A stretch of DNA of 64,000 nt from Woeseiaceae bacterium (lineage in GTDB: Bacteria > Pseudomonadota > Gammaproteobacteria > Steroidobacterales > Woeseiaceae). The stretch lies in NCBI GenBank assembly GCA_021773035.1, contig JAJFKU010000073.1:25345-89344 (forward strand), read 5' to 3'. How positions within the stretch are numbered: position 1 is the first letter of the stretch; the number at the start of each line of letters is the position of its first letter. The position numbers and the translations under genes were made by a program. Below are positions 54,192 to 62,976 of this stretch, piece after piece. The notes below the pieces were generated by a model, which was given only the letters and a program-made list of their open reading frames with translations, searched no databases and was not told the DNA's origin.

Positions 54192-54527
54192 CTAGTTGCT
54201 TACAGTTATCTGGTTATTCACCGCTTTTACGCCGCTCGTCGCGGCGGCAATTCGGCCCGCCTGCTCCCGCGTAACGTGACTTCTTACGGTTCCCGTCAGC
54301 GTTACCGACCCTGAATGGGTACGAATCCCAAGATTGAAAGCCCCGACAGTCGTATTCGCGGCATATTGTTCCCGGATTCTCGCGGTGATCGCCGCGTCGG
54401 ACGACGTGACCGTTGTCGTCTGCGAGCCGGCGCCTGCAGGGTAGCTTCCACCCTGCCCGCCACCCAGCACCATCGCGGTACAGCCCGAGATCAGAGTCAG
54501 CATAAATAAAGTAACGACAAGGCGCAT
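54192..54527 (-). CDS. BON-domain lipoprotein
   Basis: 111-residue protein with a lipobox, TLISGC (Cys near 16), so probably a membrane-bound lipoprotein. After a short Gly/Ser/Thr-rich linker comes one BON domain: DAAITARIREQYAAN, then GIRTHSGSVTLTGTV with the conserved Gly, and a closing VKAVNNQITV. Family members bind phospholipid or help outer-membrane integrity (as OsmY, DolP), but a single BON copy is a minimal form. Between the DUF1289 and grxD genes on the same strand. Confidence 0.85.
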   Translation of the reverse strand: MRLVVTLFMLTLISGCTAMVLGGGQGGSYPAGAGSQTTTVTSSDAAITARIREQYAANTTVGAFNLGIRTHSGSVTLTGTVRSHVTREQAGRIAAATSGVKAVNNQITVSN

Positions 54528-54529
54528 GA

Positions 54530-54760
54530 TCAGTCTCCCTTCTCAAGCACAATTGTAGCGCCATTTTCGTCGCTGCGAGCATCCAGTTGGTCGATGATCT
54601 GCCATTGCTCTTCGACAGACATCGAGACCCAGGACGATATCTGCACCAGGGTCCGGCCACAGCCCAGGCAGCGCTGCTCGTCATCCAGCGTACAGATCAG
54701 TTGGCATGGAGACAGCGGTCTAACGCTTCTGTTCTCAGAGGGTTTGTCGTTTTCGATCAT
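54530..54760 (-). CDS. DUF1289 small Cys-rich protein
   Basis: About 76 residues from the ATG at 54760; a frame with 13 more residues exists upstream. The core SPCQLICTLDDEQRCLGCGR has four Cys arranged as a small zinc or Fe-S knuckle, followed by ISSWVSMSVEEQW, both DUF1289 family marks. These proteins are of unknown function. It ends two bases before the BON gene start, so both are likely cotranscribed. Confidence 0.8.
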   Translation of the reverse strand: MIENDKPSENRSVRPLSPCQLICTLDDEQRCLGCGRTLVQISSWVSMSVEEQWQIIDQLDARSDENGATIVLEKGD

Positions 54761-54816
54761 CATTATCTTTAAAATCAAGCTATTACGAATGTGTCTCATT
54801 TCGCGTCAGCAATCTC

Positions 54817-54822
54817 TATAAT
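54817..54822 (+). promoter_or_regulatory. Promoter -10 box of the PuuD-like gene
   Basis: A perfect TATAAT at 54817-54822, about 70 bases before the ATG; no clear -35 at the usual distance. The GGAG ribosome site lies near 54881. Divergent from the DUF1289 gene. Confidence 0.5.
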
Positions 54823-54892
54823 ACCGACTGCGCTGCGGCGCGAGACTCCTTAAAAATACCGATAAGCAAAAAAACCCCGGAGAAACAAACCA

Positions 54893-55504
54893 ATGAATCC
54901 CTTGAAGAGCGTAGCCGGCACAATTATCGCAGGTGTCATTTTAGCTGTAATCATCGCGATCTTTTTGCCTGGCGAACATATTGTCGGCGTGCCAGCGAAG
55001 TCTATCGTTATCTGGCTGCATGTTCTCGCAGGCGTTACCTGGATCGGCCTGCTCTACTACTTTAACTTCGTTCAGGTACCCGCCCTCGGTGAAGCTGCGG
55101 CTGACGAAGGCGGCCCGGGCGGCGCCGGTATTGCCAAGTACGTAGCACCTCGCGCGCTATGGTGGTTCCGCTGGGGTGCCGCGGCCACATGGCTGACAGG
55201 TGCAACTTATCTGTATCTGCAAGGCATGCTGCATCATGCGTTCACGCTCGGATTGATGGGGGATGCACCCAATCCTTATGCCAATATGATCGGCATCGGC
55301 GCATGGCTAGGTACCATTATGCTGTTCAACGTCTGGGTACTCATCTGGCCGAACCAGAAAAAAGTACTCGGCATGGTTGAAGCAACTCCGGAACAGGTTG
55401 CCAAGGCGAAGAGCATTGCGTTTATGGCTTCGCGCTCGAATACGCTCATGTCTATTCCGATGCTCATGAGCATGATCGGTCCGGGGCATGGCTGGTTCAT
55501 GTAA
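54893..55504 (+). CDS. PuuD-like membrane protein (DUF989)
   Basis: 203-residue integral membrane protein with about five helices, similar to the N-terminal membrane domain of urate hydroxylase PuuD. Marks: SIVIWLHVLAGVTWIGLLYY (first His-containing helix), ALWWFRWGAAATWLTGA, and NVWVLIWPNQKKVLG. PuuD proteins usually add a cytochrome c domain that is missing here, and no purine-catabolism gene is nearby, so urate oxidation is doubtful. A terminator follows directly. Confidence 0.8.
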   Translation: MNPLKSVAGTIIAGVILAVIIAIFLPGEHIVGVPAKSIVIWLHVLAGVTWIGLLYYFNFVQVPALGEAAADEGGPGGAGIAKYVAPRALWWFRWGAAATWLTGATYLYLQGMLHHAFTLGLMGDAPNPYANMIGIGAWLGTIMLFNVWVLIWPNQKKVLGMVEATPEQVAKAKSIAFMASRSNTLMSIPMLMSMIGPGHGWFM

Positions 55505-55527
55505 TTTTCTGCGCATGCAGTTTTGAG

Positions 55528-55558
55528 GCCCGGCCGATGCGATTGGCCGGGCTTCTTT
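55528..55558 (+). terminator. Intrinsic terminator after the PuuD-like gene
   Basis: GCCCGGCC (55528-55535), a 9-base loop, GGCCGGGC (55545-55552), then TTCTTTC. A strong 8-pair GC stem. It precedes nadC, which therefore needs its own start point. Confidence 0.75.
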
Positions 55559-55573
55559 CATTCTGGAATACCG

Positions 55574-56431
55574 ATGCAGTTAACTGACGAACAGAAATCA
55601 TCGATAGGGCCGCTGGTTGCCGCCGCCCTTGCAGAGGACATCGGCAGTGGCGACCTGACTGCCTCCCTGGTCGATGCCGACGCCGTGGTTGGCGCAACGA
55701 TCATCGCCCGGCAGTCACTGCTGCTCTGCGGCCAGCCCTGGGTCGACGAAGTGTTCGCGCAGCTTGACGATAGCGTTGTTGTCGACTGGTATGTCGGAGA
55801 CGGCCAGACTGCCGAAACAAACGATGTCATCTGCAAACTGGTTGGCCCGGCTCGCTCATTGTTAAGCGGTGAGCGAACTGCACTGAACTTCCTGCAGACG
55901 CTGTCGGCGACCGCGACAATTACATCCGCGTATGTCAATGCCGTAGCAGGCACCGGGACACGCATACTCGATACTCGCAAGACTGTTCCCGGCCTGCGGC
56001 ATGCACAAAAGTACGCGGTCGGTTGCGGCGGCGGTGTTAATCACCGCATGGGTTTGTTCGACGCGATCCTCATTAAGGAGAATCACATCAGGAGCGCCGG
56101 CGGCATCACGTCCGCGTTGGCCGCGGCCGCCAAACTCGGTGCCGATGTACTTATTGAAGTGGAAGTCGAAAATCAGGACGAATTGCTCGAAGCGCTCGCC
56201 GCCGGCGCATCGCGGATCTTGCTCGACAACTTCACCGTCAGCGAGTTGGCGGCTGCCGTCAAAACCAATCGGGAGTGTGGCTATACTGCCGCAGAACTGG
56301 AGGCTTCGGGGAATATTACGCTGCAGACAGTGCGTGCGATCGCCGAGACCGGAGTAGACTATGTTTCGAGCGGCGCCCTGACCAAGAACATCGAGGCGAT
56401 TGACTTCTCGATGCTTATGAAAATTGATTGA
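55574..56431 (+). CDS. nadC: Nicotinate-nucleotide pyrophosphorylase
   Basis: Quinolinate phosphoribosyltransferase of NAD synthesis. I start at the ATG at 55574 (MQLTDEQKSSIGPLVAAAL), which gives 285 residues (E. coli 297); an earlier ATG lies inside the terminator hairpin. LAEDIGSGDLTASL near the N-terminus, RTALNFLQTLSATAT, LDTRKTVPGLR (Arg-Lys substrate site), and IEVEVENQDEL (Glu) fit NadC. It converges with the EAL gene (22 bases). Confidence 0.95.
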   Translation: MQLTDEQKSSIGPLVAAALAEDIGSGDLTASLVDADAVVGATIIARQSLLLCGQPWVDEVFAQLDDSVVVDWYVGDGQTAETNDVICKLVGPARSLLSGERTALNFLQTLSATATITSAYVNAVAGTGTRILDTRKTVPGLRHAQKYAVGCGGGVNHRMGLFDAILIKENHIRSAGGITSALAAAAKLGADVLIEVEVENQDELLEALAAGASRILLDNFTVSELAAAVKTNRECGYTAAELEASGNITLQTVRAIAETGVDYVSSGALTKNIEAIDFSMLMKID

Positions 56432-56453
56432 CGAGGTTTACCGGCTGCCGTGG

Positions 56454-59111
56454 TCAGGCGACTGCGCGGGTGACGCGTTTCGGTTCAGACACGCCGTAAC
56501 CCTGCGCGTAGTCAATACCCATACCACGCAGCATGGTGATGATCTCTTCGTTTTCGGCGAACTCAGCGATCGTCTTCTTGCCGGTCAGATGGCCGATCTC
56601 GTTAATAGAGCGCACCATTTCACGATCGATCGGGTCGTGCAGGATTTCCTTAACGAAGCTGCCGTCGATCTTCAGGAAATCGACCGGGAAATGCTTCAGG
56701 TAACCGAACGACGATAAGCCCGTGCCGAAATCGTCGAGCGCGAACATGCAGCCCAGTTCTTTCAGCGCATTTATGAAGCGGTTTGCCTGCGAGTAACTCG
56801 CGATGGCGGCAGTTTCAGTGATCTCGAAACAGATCTTCGTCGCGTCAATGCCACTCATCTGGAACTGATCGATGACGAACGGCAGAAACTTCTCGTCGCC
56901 GAGGCTCTGGCCTGACAGGTTGATGGAACACAGCGCCAGCCGTTCGCGCTCATCGGCCTCCGACACCAGCCAACGCAATGCGCTACGTATCACCCAGCGG
57001 TCGATACTCGGAGTGATGCCATAACGTTCCGCTGCTTCGATAAAGAGTCCCGGGGAAATAATTCCACCGTTTTCATCGCGCATTCGCAACAGAATCTCGT
57101 AGTGAGCACCCTCTTCCTCTGCCTGCAAGGGCTGAATTGTCTGGCGAAACAGTTCAAAGCGGTCTTCTTCGAGCGCGTTGTTAATCCGTGCCGCCCACTG
57201 CATCTCGCGCCGTCGACGCATCAGGTCGATGTCGTTTTCCTGGAAGCTGTGGATGCGGTTGCGACCGGCCTCCTTGGCCGCTGCACACGCGCTATCAGCA
57301 GCACTTAACAATGCCGCCACGTCTTCGTTGTCAGCGGTTATCGGTACAACGCCGATACTAACGCCGAGACGGAAGTTACGTTCTTCCCACACAAACTTAT
57401 ATTCACCGATGGCCATGCGCAGCGTTTCGGCCGTATTCATCGCTTCTTCCAGGCTGCAACTCTCGAGCAGCACACCGAACTCGTCTCCGCCGAGTCGCGC
57501 CAGCGTGTCGCGCCAGCGAATTTTTGATTTCAGAAGAGCGCCCAGTTGCCCGAGTAAAGCGTCGCCTGCGCTGTGACCGCAGGAATCGTTGACGATCTTG
57601 AACTGGTCCAGATCAAGGTACAGCAACGCATACGATGTTTCCCTCGCCCGTGCGCTTTTCAGGGCACGCTCAAGTCGGTTTTCGAACTCTCTGCGATTAA
57701 CGAGGCCTGTCAGAATATCGTGACTTGCATGGTAGCTCAGTCGCCGGTTCAGCTCGCGCGACTCGCTGACATCATGAAAAACCAGAACGCCGCCGGTAAC
57801 GCTGCCTTTGCCATCGCGAATCGGCGACGCGGTACTCTCGATATACAGCTCGTTACCATCGCGACGTATCAATAGCGTCGGCCGTACCGACTTAATGGCA
57901 CGATCACGACGTATCGAAACGGCCAGCGGGTTTTCCAGCGGCTCACAAGTCTCTTCGTGAAAACCGCGAAAAATCTCGTCAATCGAACGGCCGCTGGCAT
58001 CGTCGACCTTCCAGCCCGTCAATTCTTCAGCAACCGGGTTGATGTATTCGACGCTGCTATTGGCATCGGTCGTAATTACGCCATCACCAATAGACTGCAA
58101 CGTAATCTGTGCGCTTTCCTTTTCGCGAAACAGGGCGTCTTCGTACAGCTTGCGTTCAGTGATGTCTACCTCGACCCCCAGCAATCTCAGCAGTCGACCG
58201 TTATCATCGAGAACTGATTTGGCACGGCTCTTCATCCAGCGCCAGTCGCCGTTTTGATGCTTCATACGGTGCACAGACTCGAAGAACGGAGTATTCCCCT
58301 CGAGGTGCTCACGCATCAGGGTCTGTACGCGTGCGATGTCGTCCGGATGAACCAGGTGATACCAGTCGAGCATCACATCTTCGTCGTCCGGGTCATAGCC
58401 GAGCATGACTTTCCAGCGTCGCGACAGATTGATGTGCTTGGTATCGCCGTCGAAATCCCAGATGCCGTCGTTCGCCGTCATCGCAATCAGCGTATTACGT
58501 TGCTGCAGTTCGTCGAGCAACTCGCGATCGCGAACCCGCTCCAGACCGACCGCCAACGACGACCCGAACAGTTTCATAAGCAAATGCAGACTCGCGTCCC
58601 AGCCATCGACAGCGTGTTCATTGGCCAGTCCCAGGAATCCGGCGATCTCGCCGCGCACCGAGAAACCGATAATCAGTGTCGCCCCGATATGAATTTCGTT
58701 GAGCCGCCCCAACTCGGCAGTCGCCGACTTCGGCCCGGCCATTGTGTCTGCAACTTCTATCACCCGCAGATGCCCAAGTCGCTTACAAAGCCAGGGCCAG
58801 TCCTCAAGCTTTTCGTCCTGCAGAACTCCGGGACTGCATTGAGCAAATCCTTTGCAGGACGCCAAAACAGATTCGATCTGCTCACCGTTTTCACCGATCA
58901 ACGCGATGTAAGCAGAGTCTGCGCCGGTGGCCTCGGGTAGTTCGTCGATATTGGCCTGCAACTGCCCGAGATACTCGTCGGTATCGAGGTTCTGCACGGC
59001 AACGGCGATTTTCGTCTGAAGGGCGTCAACGGCACCGCGGGTTCTCTCGCCGGCACGCGGGCGCCGGAGTCGAATTCCGGTGGAGGTAGTAGTGTCGGAC
59101 GGATGCGTCAT
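56454..59111 (-). CDS. GAF-PAS-PAS-GGDEF-EAL cyclic-di-GMP enzyme
   Basis: Cytosolic c-di-GMP signalling protein. I start at the ATG at 59111 (MTHPSDTTTSTGIRLRR), 885 residues; the longer frame adds 25. Order: GAF (about 30-180), PAS (about 190-315), PAS (about 325-445), GGDEF (about 455-610) and EAL (about 620-875). The GGDEF is intact (LARLGGDEFGVLLE). In the EAL domain the motif is YEILLR; the metal Asn (INLSGQSLG), Glu (FEITETAAI), DDFGTG, the Lys in FLKIDGSF and the late QGY are kept, so phosphodiesterase activity is likely. Signal input is unknown. Confidence 0.92.
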   Translation of the reverse strand: MTHPSDTTTSTGIRLRRPRAGERTRGAVDALQTKIAVAVQNLDTDEYLGQLQANIDELPEATGADSAYIALIGENGEQIESVLASCKGFAQCSPGVLQDEKLEDWPWLCKRLGHLRVIEVADTMAGPKSATAELGRLNEIHIGATLIIGFSVRGEIAGFLGLANEHAVDGWDASLHLLMKLFGSSLAVGLERVRDRELLDELQQRNTLIAMTANDGIWDFDGDTKHINLSRRWKVMLGYDPDDEDVMLDWYHLVHPDDIARVQTLMREHLEGNTPFFESVHRMKHQNGDWRWMKSRAKSVLDDNGRLLRLLGVEVDITERKLYEDALFREKESAQITLQSIGDGVITTDANSSVEYINPVAEELTGWKVDDASGRSIDEIFRGFHEETCEPLENPLAVSIRRDRAIKSVRPTLLIRRDGNELYIESTASPIRDGKGSVTGGVLVFHDVSESRELNRRLSYHASHDILTGLVNRREFENRLERALKSARARETSYALLYLDLDQFKIVNDSCGHSAGDALLGQLGALLKSKIRWRDTLARLGGDEFGVLLESCSLEEAMNTAETLRMAIGEYKFVWEERNFRLGVSIGVVPITADNEDVAALLSAADSACAAAKEAGRNRIHSFQENDIDLMRRRREMQWAARINNALEEDRFELFRQTIQPLQAEEEGAHYEILLRMRDENGGIISPGLFIEAAERYGITPSIDRWVIRSALRWLVSEADERERLALCSINLSGQSLGDEKFLPFVIDQFQMSGIDATKICFEITETAAIASYSQANRFINALKELGCMFALDDFGTGLSSFGYLKHFPVDFLKIDGSFVKEILHDPIDREMVRSINEIGHLTGKKTIAEFAENEEIITMLRGMGIDYAQGYGVSEPKRVTRAVA

Positions 59112-59287
59112 GTCTGGAAAACATTTTGACACGATACTGCAGGAATACAAGCTAAGTAGCTGTATTTTTTGCACTATGTTCGCCAATCGACTCTGTCATC
59201 GTTGCCGAATAATGCTGCCGGTCAACGAATCCCGAGGCGGGCCGTTAATGGCACTAGGAACCGGAAATTGGCCCCAAGGAGAGACAG

Positions 59288-61210
59288 ATGGAAACCAGCA
59301 ACAGCAAGCTTCCCGGCGTGGCGGGCGCAAACAGACTGGCGATATGGGCGAGCATGCTGCTGCTACTCGCTATCGTGGCGAGCTGCGGCGGAGGTGCCGC
59401 AACCAGCGTAAACGATGACGTCGTCGCCAGCGCCGAATGCGATCCCGCTAACGCCGCAACGCTCGCCGAATGCGGTACTGTAATGGTGGCACTGACAGAT
59501 GCCGATGGCGACTTCCTCAACTACACCGTCGACATACTCTCACTGACGCTGGAAACCGCGAACGGACGCATCGTGGAAACACTTCCACAGGCTACTCGCA
59601 TCAACTTCTCGGACTACGTCGATCTCACGGAACTGGTCGCCATAGCGGCGATTCCACCGGCCACTTACATCTCCGGTTCTATCAGCATCGACTATGCGAA
59701 TGCCGAGGTTTTCGTCGAGGCTGACGGCGAGGCAAAGGCAGCGACCGTCACCGACCTCGATGGCGTCGCACTCAGTCAGACTACTTTGAAGATTGCGCTG
59801 TCCGACCACGATCAACTCTATATTGCCAAGGGGCGTTCCGCGTTGTTGCAACTGGATTTCGATCTCGACGCATCGCACACCGTCAATATTATCCCGACGC
59901 CGGCAACGGCTGTTGCTGAGCAGTTCATAATCGCCGAAGTACTCCCCGCTGACGAAAAGGACATCCGCGTGCGCGGCCCACTCGTCGCCGTGGACGAGGA
60001 CGCGATGACGTATACCGTAGCCGTGCGGCCTTTCCATGACCGGGTCGGCGATTTTGGTCGCATGACAGTTCATGTGACGGATTCCGGCGAGTTTGAAATC
60101 GATGCGACCGTCTATAGCGGTGTCGACGGCCTGCGCGCGTTGAGCGCAGCAGGAACGGGCACCCCAACGGTTGCACAGGGCACGCTGAACGTGACGGAGC
60201 GCAAGTTCACGGCGGACACGATACTCGCTGGCACAAGCGTTCCGGGTAACGGTATAGACGCAGTCTTCGGCAATGTTATTTCCCGTGCCGGTAATCTGCT
60301 AACCGTCCGCGGCGCGACCGTCATCGCGTCCGACCGCCGGGCGCATTTCCACGACGATGTGACTGTCGAAATCGGCCCCGATACGAAGGTCTTCAAAGAT
60401 GGCGACACGAGCGCCGATCTGAGCATCGAAGCGATCTCGACTGGCCAGCGTGTCACCGTTCGCGGTAACATCGCGCAAACCGCTACCGATGCCCTGACAC
60501 CGCAGATTCATATCGACGCAACAGGCGGCGCCGTACGTATGCACGTAACGCACCTGCTGGGTATCGTCAACACGGTGATGACCGGACAGGCCGACATCAC
60601 GCTGCACGGCATCGACCGTCGGCGAGTCGGCGTTTTCGACTTCACCGGAACCGGTGCATCCGCGGATATGGATGCGGACCCTGACAACTATGAGGTCACG
60701 ACCGGCGCTATCCCGCTGGCTGATTTCGCCGCCGGCAAACCGATTGCAGCATGGGGCTTTCCGACGGCATTCGGCATGGCACCGCCGGATTTCTTCGGCC
60801 GCACCGTCATCGACTTCAGCCGTGTTCGCAGTGCCCTGGGCGTTGGCTGGGGAGCACAGGGCACGCTGGCACCGTTTATCAGCATCGGAAACGAAGGACT
60901 GGTGCTTAACAATCAGAACGAAGACATCGACGTGCGCCACTACATCAAGAGCGGCCCGATCGTCATCGACCTTACAGAACTCGACTCCGGCACAACTATC
61001 GTGCCCCGCACAACCGGTCGGAACCTGTTCTACATCAAGTCATCGGATAGCCTGCGCCAGTACTCGGTGTTTAGCGACTTCGTCGCTGACCTGGGCACCA
61101 GTCTTGACGGAGCGATTGCCGCCCGCTCGATGCATGCGCGTGGCTATTACGACGCGGATAGCAATACGCTGACGGCGTACAAGATAGGCGTCCACCTGCT
61201 TGAGCCCTGA
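59288..61210 (+). CDS. Large DUF4382-like lipoprotein
   Basis: 640-residue predicted lipoprotein; AAGGAGAG 8 bases before the ATG is a strong ribosome site. Signal peptide ends LLAIVASC with lipobox Cys near 35. The N-terminal domain (about 50-210, GTVMVALTDADGDFLNYTVD) matches DUF4382; the rest shows recurrent beta-rich stretches with VRGPLVAVDEDAMTYTVAV-like beginnings (for example VRGPLVAV, FGNVISRAGNLLTVRG) that resemble tandem small beta-barrel domains. Function unknown; it may be a surface or periplasmic binding protein. Followed by a strong terminator. Confidence 0.75.
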   Translation: METSNSKLPGVAGANRLAIWASMLLLLAIVASCGGGAATSVNDDVVASAECDPANAATLAECGTVMVALTDADGDFLNYTVDILSLTLETANGRIVETLPQATRINFSDYVDLTELVAIAAIPPATYISGSISIDYANAEVFVEADGEAKAATVTDLDGVALSQTTLKIALSDHDQLYIAKGRSALLQLDFDLDASHTVNIIPTPATAVAEQFIIAEVLPADEKDIRVRGPLVAVDEDAMTYTVAVRPFHDRVGDFGRMTVHVTDSGEFEIDATVYSGVDGLRALSAAGTGTPTVAQGTLNVTERKFTADTILAGTSVPGNGIDAVFGNVISRAGNLLTVRGATVIASDRRAHFHDDVTVEIGPDTKVFKDGDTSADLSIEAISTGQRVTVRGNIAQTATDALTPQIHIDATGGAVRMHVTHLLGIVNTVMTGQADITLHGIDRRRVGVFDFTGTGASADMDADPDNYEVTTGAIPLADFAAGKPIAAWGFPTAFGMAPPDFFGRTVIDFSRVRSALGVGWGAQGTLAPFISIGNEGLVLNNQNEDIDVRHYIKSGPIVIDLTELDSGTTIVPRTTGRNLFYIKSSDSLRQYSVFSDFVADLGTSLDGAIAARSMHARGYYDADSNTLTAYKIGVHLLEP

Positions 61211-61260
61211 GAACAAGGCGGTGTAGCTCCCCCTGCACTCCCCGCCCTGATGGCTCTGCC

Positions 61261-61287
61261 CCGCCGCCGAAAGGCGGCGGTTTTTTT
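61261..61287 (+). terminator. Intrinsic terminator after the DUF4382-like gene
   Basis: CCGCCGCC-gaaa-GGCGGCGG followed by seven T. A strong 8-pair stem with GNRA loop. It overlaps the first base or two of the convergent M48 stop codon region, and also separates the two transcripts. Confidence 0.88.
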
Positions 61288-62095
61288 ACCAGTCCAACTC
61301 GGTGATGTCTCCCTGTAAGGACCAGCCTTCGTTCCTCGCATGATTCTTGATATCGACGACGCGCTCACCGGAATCCGGGTGCGTTGAAAGGTAGCTGACA
61401 AAGTCATCCAGGCTGCTGTCTTCGGTGTTCCAACGCTCAAACAGCCGCCAGGCTTCATCGACGTGACCGTACTCGGCATTGACGACCGTCAAACCGAATT
61501 CATCTGCCCTTGTCTCCTGCCGCCGGCTGAATCCACGCAGGGTAAGGTCAGCAGCCATAACGCCGATGCCGGCGACGTCGCCGCCCGTCATGGCAGCAAA
61601 AAACACTGACAACACGACCCCCCGGCCCAACGCACGCAGGTGATCGCGGTTCCTGAAGTGGCCCAGTTCATGACCGAGCACGAAGGCCAGCTCGTTTTCC
61701 GACTCCACCTGTTCCAGGAGCCCCTGCGTGACGATAATCAAACCGCCCGGCAGCGCCATCGCGTTCGCGATCTCGGAATCGTCGATCTCAACGCGAAACC
61801 TGTAAGGCGATTCCGGCCAGTGCCGGACAAGACGATCCACCAGCAACTGCGTTTCCTGCAGACGCTCGTCAGCAGGTGACACCGTTACCAGGTCTTCGGG
61901 CAACCAGCCTTCGAACAACTCCGCTTCCTGTTCCACGCTGACGAAACGGAGTGCGACTTCTATGACGAAGATCAGCGCTACAACGACAATGACGAGTATC
62001 GCCGTTAAACCAAGCACCAGTGTGCCAGCCTCAACCAGTGGATGAGTTTTACTGACGTTAATCCCTTCGCGTGGCTGCTTTGCGACGAACCTCAT
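61286..62095 (-). CDS. M48 family membrane metallopeptidase
   Basis: 269-residue zinc peptidase. One N-terminal helix (about 20-48) anchors it, with the domain probably outside the cytoplasm. The zinc motif is VLGHELGHFRNRDH (HExxH) and the third ligand is the Glu in RRQETRADEFGL. A hydrophobic stretch in mid-domain (GVVLSVFFAAMTGG) is typical. It resembles the BepA/LoiP-type single-domain M48 peptidases. Its start overlaps the upstream YbjQ-like gene (ATGA), so the three are one operon. Confidence 0.87.
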   Translation of the reverse strand: MRFVAKQPREGINVSKTHPLVEAGTLVLGLTAILVIVVVALIFVIEVALRFVSVEQEAELFEGWLPEDLVTVSPADERLQETQLLVDRLVRHWPESPYRFRVEIDDSEIANAMALPGGLIIVTQGLLEQVESENELAFVLGHELGHFRNRDHLRALGRGVVLSVFFAAMTGGDVAGIGVMAADLTLRGFSRRQETRADEFGLTVVNAEYGHVDEAWRLFERWNTEDSSLDDFVSYLSTHPDSGERVVDIKNHARNEGWSLQGDITELDW

Positions 62096-62595
62096 TGGGA
62101 ATCGGCGAACCTGCTGGCGAATTTCACGGCCGTACCGAAAGCAAGCATCTCCACCCCGGCAACACCCTTGCCGTCGCGCCTGGCATTCGCAAGCCGCGAG
62201 GTTTCCAGCCGAACATTGAAAATGGCATCGTAGCCCTGCGACCGCGCCTCTTCTGTCATACGCAGCAGTGCCTCCCGACGCGCACGCTCCAGCAGCGGTT
62301 CATAGGTCTTGATGCGGCCGCCGATCAATCCCCTGATGCCGGCAATAACGCGCTTGAAGTAGTCGAGCGATATGACGATACTGCCGCTGACCATGTACGA
62401 CGAATTGACGCGCCAGTCCTCAGGCATCGTGTCGAAGGACACTACCGGGAACCCCTGGGCAGCAGCTTCGCGTTCGCGAATACTCCTGAAATGCTTCTTT
62501 TCGAGCCAGCTACCAATAAAGTAGGCGCCAATCAGGATCAGAAGTGGCACAGCGAAGTTAAGGAACAGGCTTAGTTGTTCGATATGGTCTTCCAT
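62092..62595 (-). CDS. Membrane-anchored YbjQ-like (DUF74) protein
   Basis: 167 residues from the ATG at 62595, which is two bases from the upstream stop; a longer frame overlaps the neighbour. One helix at about 10-30, then a YbjQ-type domain: SSYMVSGSIVISLDYFKRVI, GLIGGRIKTYEPLLERARRE and a closing VEMLAFGTAVK. It differs from the soluble YbjQ next door by the helix and a linker. DUF74 proteins form rings in crystal structures; function unknown. Confidence 0.8.
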   Translation of the reverse strand: MEDHIEQLSLFLNFAVPLLILIGAYFIGSWLEKKHFRSIREREAAAQGFPVVSFDTMPEDWRVNSSYMVSGSIVISLDYFKRVIAGIRGLIGGRIKTYEPLLERARREALLRMTEEARSQGYDAIFNVRLETSRLANARRDGKGVAGVEMLAFGTAVKFASRFADSQ

Positions 62596-62596
62596 C

Positions 62597-62911
62597 TCAT
62601 TCGACCCGTACTGCCGTACCGTAAGCAAACAGCTCGGCAGCTCCCTGCGATATCGAACTCGTTGCGAAACGGACATTAACAACCGCGTTCGCACCCATCG
62701 ACTGTGCCTGTTCGATCATCCGCTCAGTCGCCTCCTTGCGCGAATCCTGCAGCAGCTCGGTATAGCCCTTGAGCTCACCGCCAACGATATTCTTGAGACC
62801 CGCCATAATATCCCGGCCAACGTGCTTGGCACGCACCGTGTTGCCGGTTACAACCCCGTAAAACTCGACGGTCCGGCGGCCTGGAATACTCTCGGTGTTA
62901 CTGATAATCAT
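62597..62911 (-). CDS. ybjQ: YbjQ family protein (DUF74)
   Basis: 104-residue soluble protein. TESIPGRRTVEFYGVVTGN, AGLKNIVGGELKGYTELLQD and the closing LFAYGTAVRVE are full matches to YbjQ, which forms pentameric rings and is sometimes labelled a heavy-metal-binding protein without proof. First gene of the operon ybjQ, anchored YbjQ-like, M48 peptidase; divergent from trhA (65 bases apart). Confidence 0.92.
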   Translation of the reverse strand: MIISNTESIPGRRTVEFYGVVTGNTVRAKHVGRDIMAGLKNIVGGELKGYTELLQDSRKEATERMIEQAQSMGANAVVNVRFATSSISQGAAELFAYGTAVRVE

Positions 62912-62976
62912 GGGGACTCCTTATCGGTGACTGAATTCGCGTACGATGGCATCATAACATCACGGTTTAAGGCGCA

